Assembly: GCA_005888755.1 (NCBI GenBank)
Contig: VBBQ01000027.1
Coordinates: 1-64,000, forward strand
Source of the DNA: Candidatus Bathyarchaeota archaeon
GTDB taxonomy: Archaea > Thermoproteota > Bathyarchaeia > 40CM-2-53-6
Reading direction: 5' to 3'
DNA: 64,000 nt
Both the position numbers and the translations under genes were made by a program. Shown here piece by piece: positions 1 to 8,054 of the stretch (its first letter is position 1; each line of letters starts with the position of its first letter). The notes under the pieces are model-generated. The model had not been told where the DNA came from. It made no database searches and saw nothing but the letters and a program-made list of their open reading frames with translations.

Positions 1-33
1 GAAGTTGAAGAGAGTTCTGATATTCCTGCACAT
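1..33 (-). CDS. DUF2277 family protein, N-terminal tip only
   Basis: Read on the minus strand from the ATG at position 33, the first eleven residues are MCRNIRTLFNF. This is the characteristic N-terminus of DUF2277, a family of small proteins of about 85-100 residues with unknown function. The rest of the gene lies outside the window to the left. Only the start is visible, so the call rests on the distinctive opening motif. Confidence 0.8.
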   Translation of the reverse strand, partial: MCRNIRTLFNF

Positions 34-275
34 ACTTAGAGCCCTAATGATCGTAACTGAAAGCTGGTTCTAATGTAGCTATCTGAAAGCACCAGACTCG
101 TGTATTTCCCTACGACACTGTGGTGTCCGCAATTTGGGCAGACAGGCGCTTCACTCAGGGTTCTCGATCCAACGACAACTTGCGAGGGCGCGAAATAAGA
201 GAGCTGACAAGCCGCAAGACCATCTCCAGAGCGTCCGCGTCTAGTGAGGTGCCCACAAGGTTGATATTAACAGAA

Positions 276-300
276 TAGTTATATAGCCATATGGTTATCT
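276..300 (+). promoter_or_regulatory. TATA box and ArsR-type palindromic operator before the AHSA1/ArsR pair
   Basis: A TATA-like box (AGTTATATAG, about 278-287) lies some 25 bp before the ATG at 308, which fits a leaderless or nearly leaderless transcript. Overlapping its downstream edge is an imperfect palindrome, ATAGCCATATGGTTAT (283-298), with a perfect CCATATGG core. ArsR repressors bind such AT-rich palindromes and the operon encodes an ArsR protein, so autorepression is the natural reading. The rest of 34-307 holds no gene I can support. Confidence 0.55.
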
Positions 301-307
301 AAGAACT

Positions 308-796
308 ATGAAAGCTTCTCAATCCGTCTCGAAACCCGCCGTAATCACAACCCCTAACGATACAGAGATCCGAATAATGCGGACTTTCGAGGCGCCCCGC
401 GACCTAGTCTTCCGCGCATACACCGACGCCAAACTCCTTTCCCAGTGGATGGGCCCCAGAAAATACAAGATGACAATCGAACAGATGGATGTCCGCCCCG
501 GCGGTAGATGGCACTTCACCCACATCGACACTGATGGCACCAAATACGGCTTCCACGGTGAATTCCGCGAGATCGTGCGCCCTGAGCGGATAGTGCAGAC
601 CTGGAACTTTGAAGGCATGCCAGGCGAGTCCCTTCAAACAGCCCTCTTCCAAGAACATGATGGCCGAACCACGGTCACATCTATCGTCAAGTTCGAGCGC
701 AAGGAGCACCGCGACGGTATGCTAGCCAGCGACATGGAAAGCGGCATGAACGAGGGCTACGACCGCCTCGACGAGCTCCTGCGGACTATGCATTGA
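308..796 (+). CDS. SRPBCC / AHSA1-like domain protein
   Basis: A 162-residue single-domain protein of the START/SRPBCC superfamily, AHSA1-like group. Family hallmarks are visible: TFEAPRDLVFRAYTDA near residue 28, LLSQWMGP near 45, RPGGRWHF near 62 and a C-terminal GMNEGYDRLDELL helix. These helix-grip proteins form a hydrophobic ligand pocket; the bacterial and archaeal members paired with ArsR regulators have no established substrate. The ATG lies about 22 bp after a TATA box. The stop overlaps the TTG start of the downstream ArsR gene (TTGA), so the two are translationally coupled. Family call secure, function unknown. Confidence 0.88.
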   Translation: MKASQSVSKPAVITTPNDTEIRIMRTFEAPRDLVFRAYTDAKLLSQWMGPRKYKMTIEQMDVRPGGRWHFTHIDTDGTKYGFHGEFREIVRPERIVQTWNFEGMPGESLQTALFQEHDGRTTVTSIVKFERKEHRDGMLASDMESGMNEGYDRLDELLRTMH

Positions 797-1140
797 ACAA
801 CGACAACCTCTCCACGACCTTTCAAGCCGTAGCCGACCCGACACGCCGCATCATCCTCGCCCGGCTTGCGCACGGCGAGGCCACCGTTCAAGAACTGGCG
901 AGGCCCCTGCCAATGAGCCAACCCGCTGTATCCAAGCACCTCAAGGTTCTAGAGAGAGCCGGCCTGATCGAGCGCCGACGCGAAGCACAGAGGATTTGGT
1001 GCCGCCTACAAGCCAGACCCTTGCACGACGTAGCCGTATGGGCCACGGAGTTTCAGCAGTACTGGGACGAGAGCTTCGAACGATTAGACTCATTGCTGGA
1101 GAAAGAGAAAGCGCGGAACGGTGATGACAAGCGACACTGA
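793..1140 (+). CDS. ArsR-family winged-helix transcriptional regulator
   Basis: A 115-residue ArsR/SmtB-type repressor. The winged helix is clear: an N-terminal AVADPTRRIILARLAHGEATVQELA segment is followed by the recognition-helix region PMSQPAVSKHLKVLERAGLI (about 35-60) and a wing RRREAQRIWCRL. I see no CxC metal site in the recognition helix, so this is a metal-independent type like those usually paired with AHSA1 proteins. It starts at TTG overlapping the stop of the SRPBCC gene. It probably binds the CCATATGG palindrome at 283-298 and represses its own operon. Confidence 0.9.
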   Translation: MNNDNLSTTFQAVADPTRRIILARLAHGEATVQELARPLPMSQPAVSKHLKVLERAGLIERRREAQRIWCRLQARPLHDVAVWATEFQQYWDESFERLDSLLEKEKARNGDDKRH

Positions 1141-1155
1141 AGACCGCGTCGGCAA

Positions 1156-2001
1156 TTAGCGAAGGGCGCGAGGCGTCACTAGGAACGAACCTGCCCTGAT
1201 CACAAGTCCTTCTCTCAGCAATTCTTCCTTGACATCCTCCATGTCTGCATTCCACTGGAACCATTTGCGGACTTGATCTTCACGGGCAAGAACGCAGGCG
1301 TCAATAGTTTTCTCTAGGAGTTTCGCCAGCGCTTTCTCATAGAAGAGGCCACTACGATCAATTCCACTGCGCGTTCTCGTTTCCCATGTCTGCCAGATGT
1401 TAGCGTGCAGATGTGTCTCCGGATGGGGATCCTCAACACCGATTATCAACGCGTAACTCTCCAGATTCGTCAGCGCTCGATGAAACCTGGAATTGTTCTC
1501 TTTCCCATCCAGCGCTAGCTTCTTTCTGAGCCGGTCAGTCCGAATTGAACTCTCACCGCCGATGGTCTTGAGCAATTGCTGTTCGATGTCAGAGAGTATC
1601 TCTCCTTTCTGGACGAGTCTTCTGTGGTGCTTCACGACAGGGTCGAGTATCGGCCAGAGTCTGCTAGATACGAAGGTCTTAGTCCGTCTGAATAGCCTGG
1701 TGGCAAGAATGTCCTCTTTGCCTTCGACCTCCCTAGAGATTTGTGCCACTGGCTGGCCGGAGATCTTGACCGACCACCAGTCCATCCATCCGGTGAAGCC
1801 TTTAGCAGATGGTTTCCATGATCTTCCGAGTATCGCGCTGATGAAGCTTGGGAGTTCATTTCCTCCCAGGAATGAGACGAGGCCCTCATCATTGATGAAT
1901 CTGTAGATTTCCTCCTTCGTCCTGAGCCGGAGGCTTAGCTTCAGCTTGTGTTCTCTGACCCGGATTTCCTCTGCTTTCTCTATCAAGTGTTTAGCTTTCA
2001 A
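1156..2001 (-). CDS. AlkZ/YcaQ-related winged-helix protein
   Basis: A 281-residue soluble protein. Its middle has the order seen in AlkZ-related proteins: an N-terminal segment with FINDEGLVSFL and ELPSFISAILGR, then ILDPVVKHHRRLVQKGEIL, then a winged-helix stretch with IGGESSIRTDRLRKKLAL. AlkZ/YcaQ enzymes are DNA glycosylases that release crosslinked or alkylated bases; the related archaeal proteins lack a proven activity, and I do not see a clear QxQ/QxD catalytic motif here. It starts at TTG. The gene faces the ArsR operon and has no obvious partner. Confidence 0.5.
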   Translation of the reverse strand: MKAKHLIEKAEEIRVREHKLKLSLRLRTKEEIYRFINDEGLVSFLGGNELPSFISAILGRSWKPSAKGFTGWMDWWSVKISGQPVAQISREVEGKEDILATRLFRRTKTFVSSRLWPILDPVVKHHRRLVQKGEILSDIEQQLLKTIGGESSIRTDRLRKKLALDGKENNSRFHRALTNLESYALIIGVEDPHPETHLHANIWQTWETRTRSGIDRSGLFYEKALAKLLEKTIDACVLAREDQVRKWFQWNADMEDVKEELLREGLVIRAGSFLVTPRALR

Positions 2002-2065
2002 GTTAGAATTGAAGGCAATAGTCCTCCTTGTGACAACTGAATATGGGTTGGGGAGGTCTGCTCAA

Positions 2066-3439
2066 CTAGGGAACAAATATTGTGTAGAGGAGGAAGCTGT
2101 TGAAAGCAATGATCAAGGCGACAGTAATAATGGCAAGAATTATAGTGATCCTTCTGTTAACGAAGCCTGCCATGAACTTCTTCTTTGAAGTATAGTAGAC
2201 GATAGGAATCATTGGGAGGGGAATCATGAGACTCAAAATTACCTGACTGTAAACGAGCAGACTGAGCGGATTGAGTCCAAGTAGTATTGCGAACGTGGTC
2301 GGAAACACGTTGATAAATCTCGTCACTATTCGTCTCGCCCACACGTTCCAGTGCTTTCCTATCAGACCCTCCATTATGACCTGCCCAGCTATTGTCCCAA
2401 GCGCCGACGAGGAAAGCCCTGACATGAGCAGAGTCAGAACAAAGACGACGGCAATCGCCGGCCCGAATAGCAGGCCTATTCCGCCAACAAAATCGCTGAC
2501 CGTGACGTTCGCGTTCGGATAGAGCGGTACGGCGATGAGGATTATTCCCGCATTGACCACAGACGCAATCGTCAGAGCAATCACGGTTTCCTTGAGATGG
2601 AATTTCCTCGTCCTCTCTATCTCCCCGATCGAGAATCGGTGGTGAGATGCTAGTTTCATCGATTCGGTGACTGAACTGCCTAGGTTTCCCCCGTTGATCC
2701 TTCGTGCCAAGAGGTCCATCTTGTTTTTCGAGAGCCAAGAGTGAACAAACAAGGCGTGCGGCATCACGGTTGCACCGATGATCCCAACTACGATCAAGAG
2801 GGCAGCGTTAGTCGACGCAAGGGGCACTACGGAGTGATAGGCGATCTGTGTCAAGTCGGGTTTGATCACTACCAGATTGTAGAGAATGCCAATGACGAGA
2901 ATGCTAATCAACATCGCGAAGTATTGCTCAATGAGACGGAATCTTCTTCCCATCATCATTAGAAGGAGGATTACGTCAAGGGCTCCGAATATTGCGGCAT
3001 ATAGAAGTGGGACCCCAAAGAGCAGGTTGAGACCCAGTACCGTCCCCAGGTATTCCGCGAGATCAGTTGCTGCTACGGCAGCCTCGGCAGCGAGCCAGTA
3101 GGGAATAACATATCTGCGCTTTACAAGCGACTTCCTGAGCAGTTCTGGTAGCGAATAGCCGGAGGCGATTCCGAGTTTACCGGAGAGATATTGCAACAGC
3201 ATGGCCATTCCTCCGGCAAACCAGGCGGCCCAGAGTAGATCGTACTTGAAGCCGGCACCAGCTGCGATATCGGTGCCATAGTTGCCAGGATCCATGTATG
3301 CTATGGACACCATGAGTGCAGGTCCTAGCCAAAGCATGAAACTGCGCAGAGAAGCGCTAGTTTTTGCTGGTTGAACCGTGGTCTCCACGGAGACCTCGCG
3401 TTGTGTAGTCCTCCTGTTCCAGGGGAACCATGCACCCAA
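2066..3439 (-). CDS. mntH: NRAMP-family divalent metal (Mn2+/Fe2+) transporter
   Basis: A 457-residue polytopic membrane protein of the NRAMP family, which takes up Mn2+ and related divalent metals by proton symport. The TM1 metal-binding motif DPGN is present (AYMDPGNYGTDI, about residues 48-59), as is the unwound TM6 motif with the metal-ligand Met and His (VMPHALFVHSWL). About eleven hydrophobic segments follow, the usual number. The start is TTG at 3439; the nearby ATG at 3431 is in another frame. A TATA box and palindromic sites sit directly upstream (3461-3507), suggesting metal-dependent repression. No regulator gene lies next to it. Confidence 0.92.
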   Translation of the reverse strand: MGAWFPWNRRTTQREVSVETTVQPAKTSASLRSFMLWLGPALMVSIAYMDPGNYGTDIAAGAGFKYDLLWAAWFAGGMAMLLQYLSGKLGIASGYSLPELLRKSLVKRRYVIPYWLAAEAAVAATDLAEYLGTVLGLNLLFGVPLLYAAIFGALDVILLLMMMGRRFRLIEQYFAMLISILVIGILYNLVVIKPDLTQIAYHSVVPLASTNAALLIVVGIIGATVMPHALFVHSWLSKNKMDLLARRINGGNLGSSVTESMKLASHHRFSIGEIERTRKFHLKETVIALTIASVVNAGIILIAVPLYPNANVTVSDFVGGIGLLFGPAIAVVFVLTLLMSGLSSSALGTIAGQVIMEGLIGKHWNVWARRIVTRFINVFPTTFAILLGLNPLSLLVYSQVILSLMIPLPMIPIVYYTSKKKFMAGFVNRRITIILAIITVALIIAFNSFLLYTIFVP

Positions 3440-3460
3440 AGAAATACGTCCGTTAGGCGA

Positions 3461-3507
3461 GTGTTTGGGTGACTATATAAAGTTCGGGTGACCGAACAAA
3501 GTTCGGA
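3461..3507 (-). promoter_or_regulatory. NRAMP promoter with overlapping palindromic operators
   Basis: Upstream of the NRAMP start, the minus strand carries a TATA box (CTTTATATAG, complement of 3472-3481). Around it are a perfect palindrome CCGAAC-TTT-GTTCGG (complement of 3492-3506), an overlapping inverted repeat TTCGG-GTGA-CCGAA (3483-3496) and a direct repeat of GGGTGAC (3467-3473 and 3486-3492, 19 bp apart) flanking the TATA box. Manganese/iron repressors of the DtxR/MntR type bind palindromes over NRAMP promoters, so this is a strong candidate operator. The regulator is not in the window. Confidence 0.6.
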
Positions 3508-3561
3508 ACCACTAAGAATCGAGAGACCGCGTTCTTCACCCTTTCGTCTCGTCCATGTCTG

Positions 3562-4501
3562 CTACTTCTTGGGTCCTCTCAGCCAGCCTTTGACTCCTAG
3601 CTCCTTTTCTTTCGAAGACTGTTCAGGTCCTGTCTCTTTCACTCCCAGGAAACGCCGCGTCTCGACCAGAAAATCCTTCCACGCTGGCTCGTCTTCTAGT
3701 AGAATATGGTTCCTGCTTTCCAGCGGGATGAAGTGGGCTCCAGGGATCAGGGTTGCCAGATCCCTTCCGTCCTCGAACCGGTTCACTAGGTCGCCTCGGG
3801 TATGGATGACGAGTGTTGGCGCTGATACTTTTGCGAGTTGATCGAGGACATCGATTTGTGCAAACTCCATCAAGTAGCGTACAGCGGTTTCTGGCGATGT
3901 AGATTTTCGCTGCAGCTCGTTAAACCAGTTGGCCTGTTCGGCGGTCCCACCAGGGACGAATATGGACGTGAAGAGTTGGCGATACTGCGGGTTGTCTTTT
4001 CCCCATCCTGCCTTCGTCAGAGTCAGAATAGCCATTCCCTCTTGTAGATCCTCGGGCGAAGTGTGGATCTTCGACCAGCCTAACGCGCTCGTGCCGTATA
4101 GAATTAGATGACTTACCCTGTCAGGATGGCGAGCAGCGTAGGCGATGCAGACCGCGCCTCCCTGAGACATTCCCAACAATGCAAACTTCTCAAGACCAGC
4201 TGCATCAACAACGGTTTCTAGATCGTGCACCCAATCATGAAAGGTAGAGCTGGTTACATCGCGGTCCGATAAGCCGCATCCACGGTCGTCATAACGTATG
4301 TACTGGTGGTATCTTGATAGCTCTCGGGTCCAGTGACGAAAGATCGGACTGTCTAGATCGAACTGCAAATGCCCAAGCCAGTTCGCAGCCTTGACAAGAG
4401 GTGGTCCATGGCCCAGTGTGGAATAGGCCAGTCTGACGCCGTCTTTTGTAGTGCAGAATCTGATCTTCTGGTCCAGACGAACTATCCCACTTTACCGTCA
4501 T
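3562..4501 (-). CDS. alpha/beta hydrolase with a broken or unusual N-terminus
   Basis: The long frame (TTG at 4368 to 3562, 268 residues) encodes an alpha/beta hydrolase: nucleophile elbow GMSQGG, oxyanion-side segment YDDRGCGLSD, and a late acid/His pair (HTRGD near 190, SRNHILLEDEPAW). It lacks the first strands of the fold. These are found upstream in the same frame (IRFCTTKDGVRLAYSTLG from about 4464) but that frame has no ATG, GTG or TTG before a stop at 4492-4494. An ATG at 4499-4501 opens a second frame that runs into the same region, so a one-base frameshift near 4460 would restore a normal protein. Either a recent frameshift, an assembly error, or initiation at a rare codon. Confidence 0.75.
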
Positions 4502-4539
4502 TTACGCGTGGTTTAAGATTACTGAGCAAATGCTCAATG

Positions 4540-5400
4540 CTATTTCTTGAGGTGGCGAAGCTCCAGACTCATGTCAATGGCTTTGGCCGAGTGAGTTATC
4601 GATCCGACGGAGATCACGTCCACGCCCGTCTGGACGTAGTCTGCAAGATTTTCTCGTGTAATACCGCCGGACACCTCGATCAGAAGACGGTCTCGAAGCT
4701 TTCTTGCCTCCAGTAATCTCACTGACTTCTTCGCTTCCTGTGGCGTCATGTTGTCCAGCAGGACGATATCAGCCCCAGCGAGCGCTGCTTCCACTGCGTG
4801 ATCCGGGGTTGTAGCTTCAACTTCGACCTTCCTCGTGAAGCTTACCTTGCTCTTCGCTTTTCGAACTGATTCGGTTATGGAGCCGGCTAGCGCTAGGTGA
4901 TTGTCTTTGATCAAGACAGCGTCATCAAGCCTTAGACGATGCGTATCGCCACCGCCCAGCTCGACCGCTCTCTTCTCGAAATACCTGAGACCGGGAAGAG
5001 TCTTCCTCGTACATGCTATTCTCGTCGAGCTCCCGTTCTTCTTGGCAATGTTGACAAGTTCAGCGGTCGCGGTTGCTACACCTGACATGTGAGATAACAA
5101 GTTCAACAACACTCGCTCCACTTTGAGGAGAGAACTCCCCGAACCACTTGCGTCGAGAATGATTGTACCGGCCGGGACCTTTTGTCCGTCCCGGACCTTG
5201 GGTTTTCCCTCGCAGCCTAGGAGCTTGAGGAGAATAATAGACTCAGATAGGCCAGCAACAACGGCTCGTTCTTTGCAGATCACAGTCCCAGTCGCCTTTG
5301 CTTTCGGATCAACAAGCGCATCCGTAGTAATGTCTCCATGACCGATGTCCTCGTCCAGAAATCCTCTCAACGCGTCTTCGATCAACATTCTACACGTCAC
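4540..5400 (-). CDS. nadC: nicotinate-nucleotide pyrophosphorylase (carboxylating)
   Basis: Quinolinate phosphoribosyltransferase, which converts quinolinate and PRPP to nicotinate mononucleotide, CO2 and PPi in NAD synthesis. The 286 residues match the family throughout: DEDIGHGDITT near the N-terminus, ERVLLNLLSHMSGVAT, the active-site RKTLPGLRYFEKRAV and GGGDTHRLRLDDAVLIKDNHL, and the C-terminal barrel strands ADIVLLDNM and EVSGGIT...DVISVGSITHSA. The listed start is GTG at 5400; an in-frame ATG at 5388 is equally plausible. The other pathway genes, nadA and nadB, are not in the window. Confidence 0.95.
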   Translation of the reverse strand: MTCRMLIEDALRGFLDEDIGHGDITTDALVDPKAKATGTVICKERAVVAGLSESIILLKLLGCEGKPKVRDGQKVPAGTIILDASGSGSSLLKVERVLLNLLSHMSGVATATAELVNIAKKNGSSTRIACTRKTLPGLRYFEKRAVELGGGDTHRLRLDDAVLIKDNHLALAGSITESVRKAKSKVSFTRKVEVEATTPDHAVEAALAGADIVLLDNMTPQEAKKSVRLLEARKLRDRLLIEVSGGITRENLADYVQTGVDVISVGSITHSAKAIDMSLELRHLKK

Positions 5401-5436
5401 TTCACAAGAGGAAATGATTCGCTCATCAATAATGAG

Positions 5437-5838
5437 CTATGCTTCTGTCTCGATTTCTCCGCGGTGGACCTCGTGGCCGCATGAGCCTAGAAAAATGTCC
5501 AGTCCGTCCGGGACTGCATCCCTTCGATAGGGACTTACGTGGACGAACACTCCTTCGCGGTGATCGATAGGACACTCTGCTTTGATGAGATTCTTCGCCT
5601 TGGTTCTGGGACGCTGTCTGGAAACCGGATCCAACCTCGCGGACAGTTTCTCAATCTTGAGCCCTAGAAGTCCCGCATATAGGCCTCCGATGCAGAAAAT
5701 TCCGCTTCCCGCTAATAGTCCTATTACACCTGTCTGACCAAGAGCGTCGCTAGATGTCATTGCAAAGTAGAGAGTCACTAGAGGGGTGATTACGGCTACT
5801 CCGATAATTATCTTGCCCATGATGGAGAGAAAGCCCAT
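5437..5838 (-). CDS. hypothetical two-TM membrane protein
   Basis: A 133-residue protein I do not recognise. Two hydrophobic segments (about 7-26 and 36-60) are followed by a basic soluble tail containing a Cys and His pair arrangement (CPIDHREGVFVHV and GSCGHEVHRGEI). The tail could bind a metal, but this is only suggested by the spaced Cys/His residues. It lies 36 bp upstream of the nadC start, on the same strand, and about 50 bp after the B12-binding gene, so the three could share a transcript. Confidence 0.6.
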   Translation of the reverse strand: MGFLSIMGKIIIGVAVITPLVTLYFAMTSSDALGQTGVIGLLAGSGIFCIGGLYAGLLGLKIEKLSARLDPVSRQRPRTKAKNLIKAECPIDHREGVFVHVSPYRRDAVPDGLDIFLGSCGHEVHRGEIETEA

Positions 5839-5888
5839 GTTTTTCCAGCTCCCAGCGACGATATCTCTAGATAGAAATGTCTTGGTTC

Positions 5889-6335
5889 CTATCGCTTCTT
5901 CTTAGAGTCTCTCTCGTTTACAACCATCTCAACGTGTTCAATGATTGTTTTGAGAGTGGTGCCAGGGCCGAAATTGCCAGTGATACCCTGCTTCTCCAAG
6001 AGCGGCTTATCCTCATCTGGAATAATTCCGCCGCCCACCAGCAAGATATCGTTTCCACCTTTCTCCCTGATGAGCTTGGCAACCTTAGGAAAGGCGGTCA
6101 TGTGAGCGCCGTTGAGAAGACTCATAGCTACAACGTCAACATCCTCGTCGATAGCCATCTGCGCAACCTGCTCGGGCGTCGCCAGAAACCCGGTGTATAT
6201 TACTTCCATGCCTGCGTCCCGGAAGGCCCGTGTCAGAACTAGAGCACCTCTATCATGGCCGTCCAGTCCAGGCTTCGCCACAAGGATTCGAATCCTCTTG
6301 GAGGGTTTGATGGTCGGCTTCCTTTGCGAGGGCAT
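5889..6335 (-). CDS. cobalamin-binding subunit of methylmalonyl-CoA mutase type
   Basis: A 148-residue stand-alone B12-binding domain, matching the small (C-terminal-like) subunit of archaeal methylmalonyl-CoA mutase, which interconverts methylmalonyl-CoA and succinyl-CoA. The cobalamin motif DxHxxG is present as GLDGHDRG, with the lower-ligand His at residue 27, followed by SLLNGAH and a GGG loop (LLVGGGIIPDED). A short basic N-terminal tail precedes the domain. The large catalytic subunit, the epimerase and the MeaB chaperone are not in the window. The neighbouring nickel/cobalt transporter may supply cobalt, but that link is inference. Confidence 0.92.
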   Translation of the reverse strand: MPSQRKPTIKPSKRIRILVAKPGLDGHDRGALVLTRAFRDAGMEVIYTGFLATPEQVAQMAIDEDVDVVAMSLLNGAHMTAFPKVAKLIREKGGNDILLVGGGIIPDEDKPLLEKQGITGNFGPGTTLKTIIEHVEMVVNERDSKKKR

Positions 6336-6390
6336 TGGAGCGTTCTGATCTTCGGATGAACCTTTCCGCTAATAAGGACTATCGGGTTTG

Positions 6391-7482
6391 CTAGTTGTAC
6401 AGTTCGTCATATCGCTTGTATTTCCAGTATGCTATTGATGCAATCCATGATACTACAAATATGCCGATTATTCCGAATCCCATTGTCTCAAAGTCTAGGG
6501 TCCCAAGCGAGCTCCAAAACGGACCGGTCAGCTTCAACTCACTGGAGAGTACCTGAAGGAGTTCAATTCCGCCGATCGCAAAGGCGACCGCGACGGAGAT
6601 GATGGTCACGGTCAGGTTGTAGTATATCTTCCGAATCGGCCGGAGAAACGCCCACCCGTACGCGGTAAGCATGGTGATTCCATCGGTCATGTCGACCAGT
6701 ACCATTCCACACGTGAACATGAAGGGAAGTACCAGGATCATCCATAGGGGAACGGCGGATGAGACTCCGACCCCAACGGTGATGGCTATCAAGGCGATCT
6801 CACTGGCTGTGTCGAAGCCGAGTCCGAACAGAACACCTATGGGATAGATCTGCCAGGGTTCACGTACGATCTTGAATAGTCCTTTGAAGTAGCGGTTTAG
6901 GAATCCCCTATTTTCCAGGAGACTTTCCAGTTCCGACTCGTTCATTTTCCCCCTTTTCAGGGTTGTGAACATCCGATAGATTCCTAGGACAATGACGACG
7001 TTGATGAGTCCGATGAGAAAGAGGAAGATTCCGGAGACTGTTGTTCCGATTATCGCGCCGCTGGTTCGGAGTGCCGGGATCTGGTCTTTTATCGCGTTCG
7101 TAGCGAGAATGAGGGAGATAATGAGACCGACAACGACGGTCGAGTGTCCGAGGGAGAACCACATGCCAACAGTAAGAGGACGCTTACCCTCCTGGAGTAA
7201 CTTGCGAGTTGTGTTGTCGATCGCGACAATGTGATCTGCGTCAACCCCGTGGCGCAATCCGAACGTGAAGGCGAGGACTCCGAGTCCGGCGAGCAAGGCG
7301 GATAGTTGTCCTATGATAATTGAGGCAGCGAGGCCGATGAGGGTGGCGACGCCGAGGACGGAGTATATGATGGAGATTCTGATCTTCTCCGCTGTTGAGA
7401 GTCCAAACGTTGAACGATTTAACTGGGTTTCAGTCAAACTAGGAGACGCCCACGCCTCTCCAAGAGCCATTACAGCTCCCAC
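6391..7482 (-). CDS. NiCoT-family nickel/cobalt transporter
   Basis: A 363-residue membrane permease of the NiCoT (HoxN/NixA) family, high-affinity importers of Ni2+ or Co2+. The TM2 signature HX4DH is intact (RHGVDADHI, H78, D83, H84), and TM3 carries FSLGHSTVVV. Eight hydrophobic segments are spread along the protein, with a long charged loop (KRGKMNESELESLLENRG) in the middle as usual for the family. It is divergent from a NikR gene across a 118-bp region with a TATA box and a direct repeat, so nickel-dependent repression is likely and nickel the favoured substrate. Confidence 0.92.
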   Translation of the reverse strand: MGAVMALGEAWASPSLTETQLNRSTFGLSTAEKIRISIIYSVLGVATLIGLAASIIIGQLSALLAGLGVLAFTFGLRHGVDADHIVAIDNTTRKLLQEGKRPLTVGMWFSLGHSTVVVGLIISLILATNAIKDQIPALRTSGAIIGTTVSGIFLFLIGLINVVIVLGIYRMFTTLKRGKMNESELESLLENRGFLNRYFKGLFKIVREPWQIYPIGVLFGLGFDTASEIALIAITVGVGVSSAVPLWMILVLPFMFTCGMVLVDMTDGITMLTAYGWAFLRPIRKIYYNLTVTIISVAVAFAIGGIELLQVLSSELKLTGPFWSSLGTLDFETMGFGIIGIFVVSWIASIAYWKYKRYDELYN

Positions 7483-7523
7483 CGAATATCGACAGGTTGT
7501 CTCGACCTGATCCTTCGATGAGG

Positions 7524-7595
7524 TAATATAAAGTCTTAAGTTAGTAATACTTCTAGTCGACTCGACTCATGTTGAGTAATACTGTGAGGCGAGTC
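7524..7595. promoter_or_regulatory. divergent NiCoT/nikR promoter with repeated AGTAATACT site
   Basis: A TATA box for the transporter is seen on the minus strand (complement of TAATATAAAG, 7524-7533), 45 bp before its start. Two copies of the near-palindromic nonamer AGTAATACT lie at 7543-7551 and 7575-7583, 32 bp apart, about three helical turns. A GACTCG/CGAGTC inverted pair (7559-7564 and 7590-7595) frames the second copy. These are candidate NikR operators; their positions fit control of both directions. Confidence 0.5.
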
Positions 7596-7600
7596 AAGGT

Positions 7601-8026
7601 TTGGTATTGAATGATGAAGGAGTTACCAGAATCAGTATGTCCCTGCCACCCGAGCTTCTCGAAGCCTTCGACAAGGCCTCCCAGCAGAGTGGTTACAGGG
7701 ATCGATCCAAGGCTATCCAAGCGGCAATGCGATCTTTCATATCAGATTTCGAAACAGGTATCAGAGGAGGCCACATTGTAGGCTCCATTGTCATGGTCTA
7801 CAACCATGAGACTCATGGTGCTGACGAGGGAATCACGGAAACGTCCCACCATCACAGACAGTCAATCCTCTCCTCACTCCACGCCCACATCGATGCAGCA
7901 CATTGCCTATGCGCACTACTTGTCCGCGGCAAGGTCCAAGACATCACGAGACTCGAAGGAGAGCTGAAGCGCCAGAAGGGAATCATGCAAGTCAAATCAT
8001 CCTATCTCAAAACAGAATCCGTATAA
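7601..8026 (+). CDS. nikR: NikR nickel-responsive regulator
   Basis: A 141-residue protein with an N-terminal ribbon-helix-helix DNA-binding domain (RISMSLPPELLEAFDKASQQ, then DRSKAIQAAMRSFI) and a C-terminal ACT-like nickel domain. The four square-planar ligands known from E. coli NikR are conserved with identical spacing: H83 in SHHHRQ, H94 and H96 in LHAHID, and C102. NikR binds Ni2+ and represses nickel uptake genes. It starts at TTG (7601) with no clear leader and is divergent from the NiCoT gene, its obvious target. Confidence 0.93.
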   Translation: MVLNDEGVTRISMSLPPELLEAFDKASQQSGYRDRSKAIQAAMRSFISDFETGIRGGHIVGSIVMVYNHETHGADEGITETSHHHRQSILSSLHAHIDAAHCLCALLVRGKVQDITRLEGELKRQKGIMQVKSSYLKTESV

Positions 8027-8054
8027 GATTCCACTTTTGAGAGGGAGAATTAGC

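Noticed and set aside
41-250. Minus-strand frame with a CPNCGHH zinc-ribbon-like motif upstream of DUF2277
   Set aside because: No start codon or ribosome binding site in a sensible place, the rest of the frame is unlike any protein, and the region should hold promoters.
2157-2738. 193-residue frame inside the NRAMP gene in another phase
   Set aside because: Shadow frame: Arg/Asp-rich nonsense composition, entirely inside a well-conserved transporter gene.
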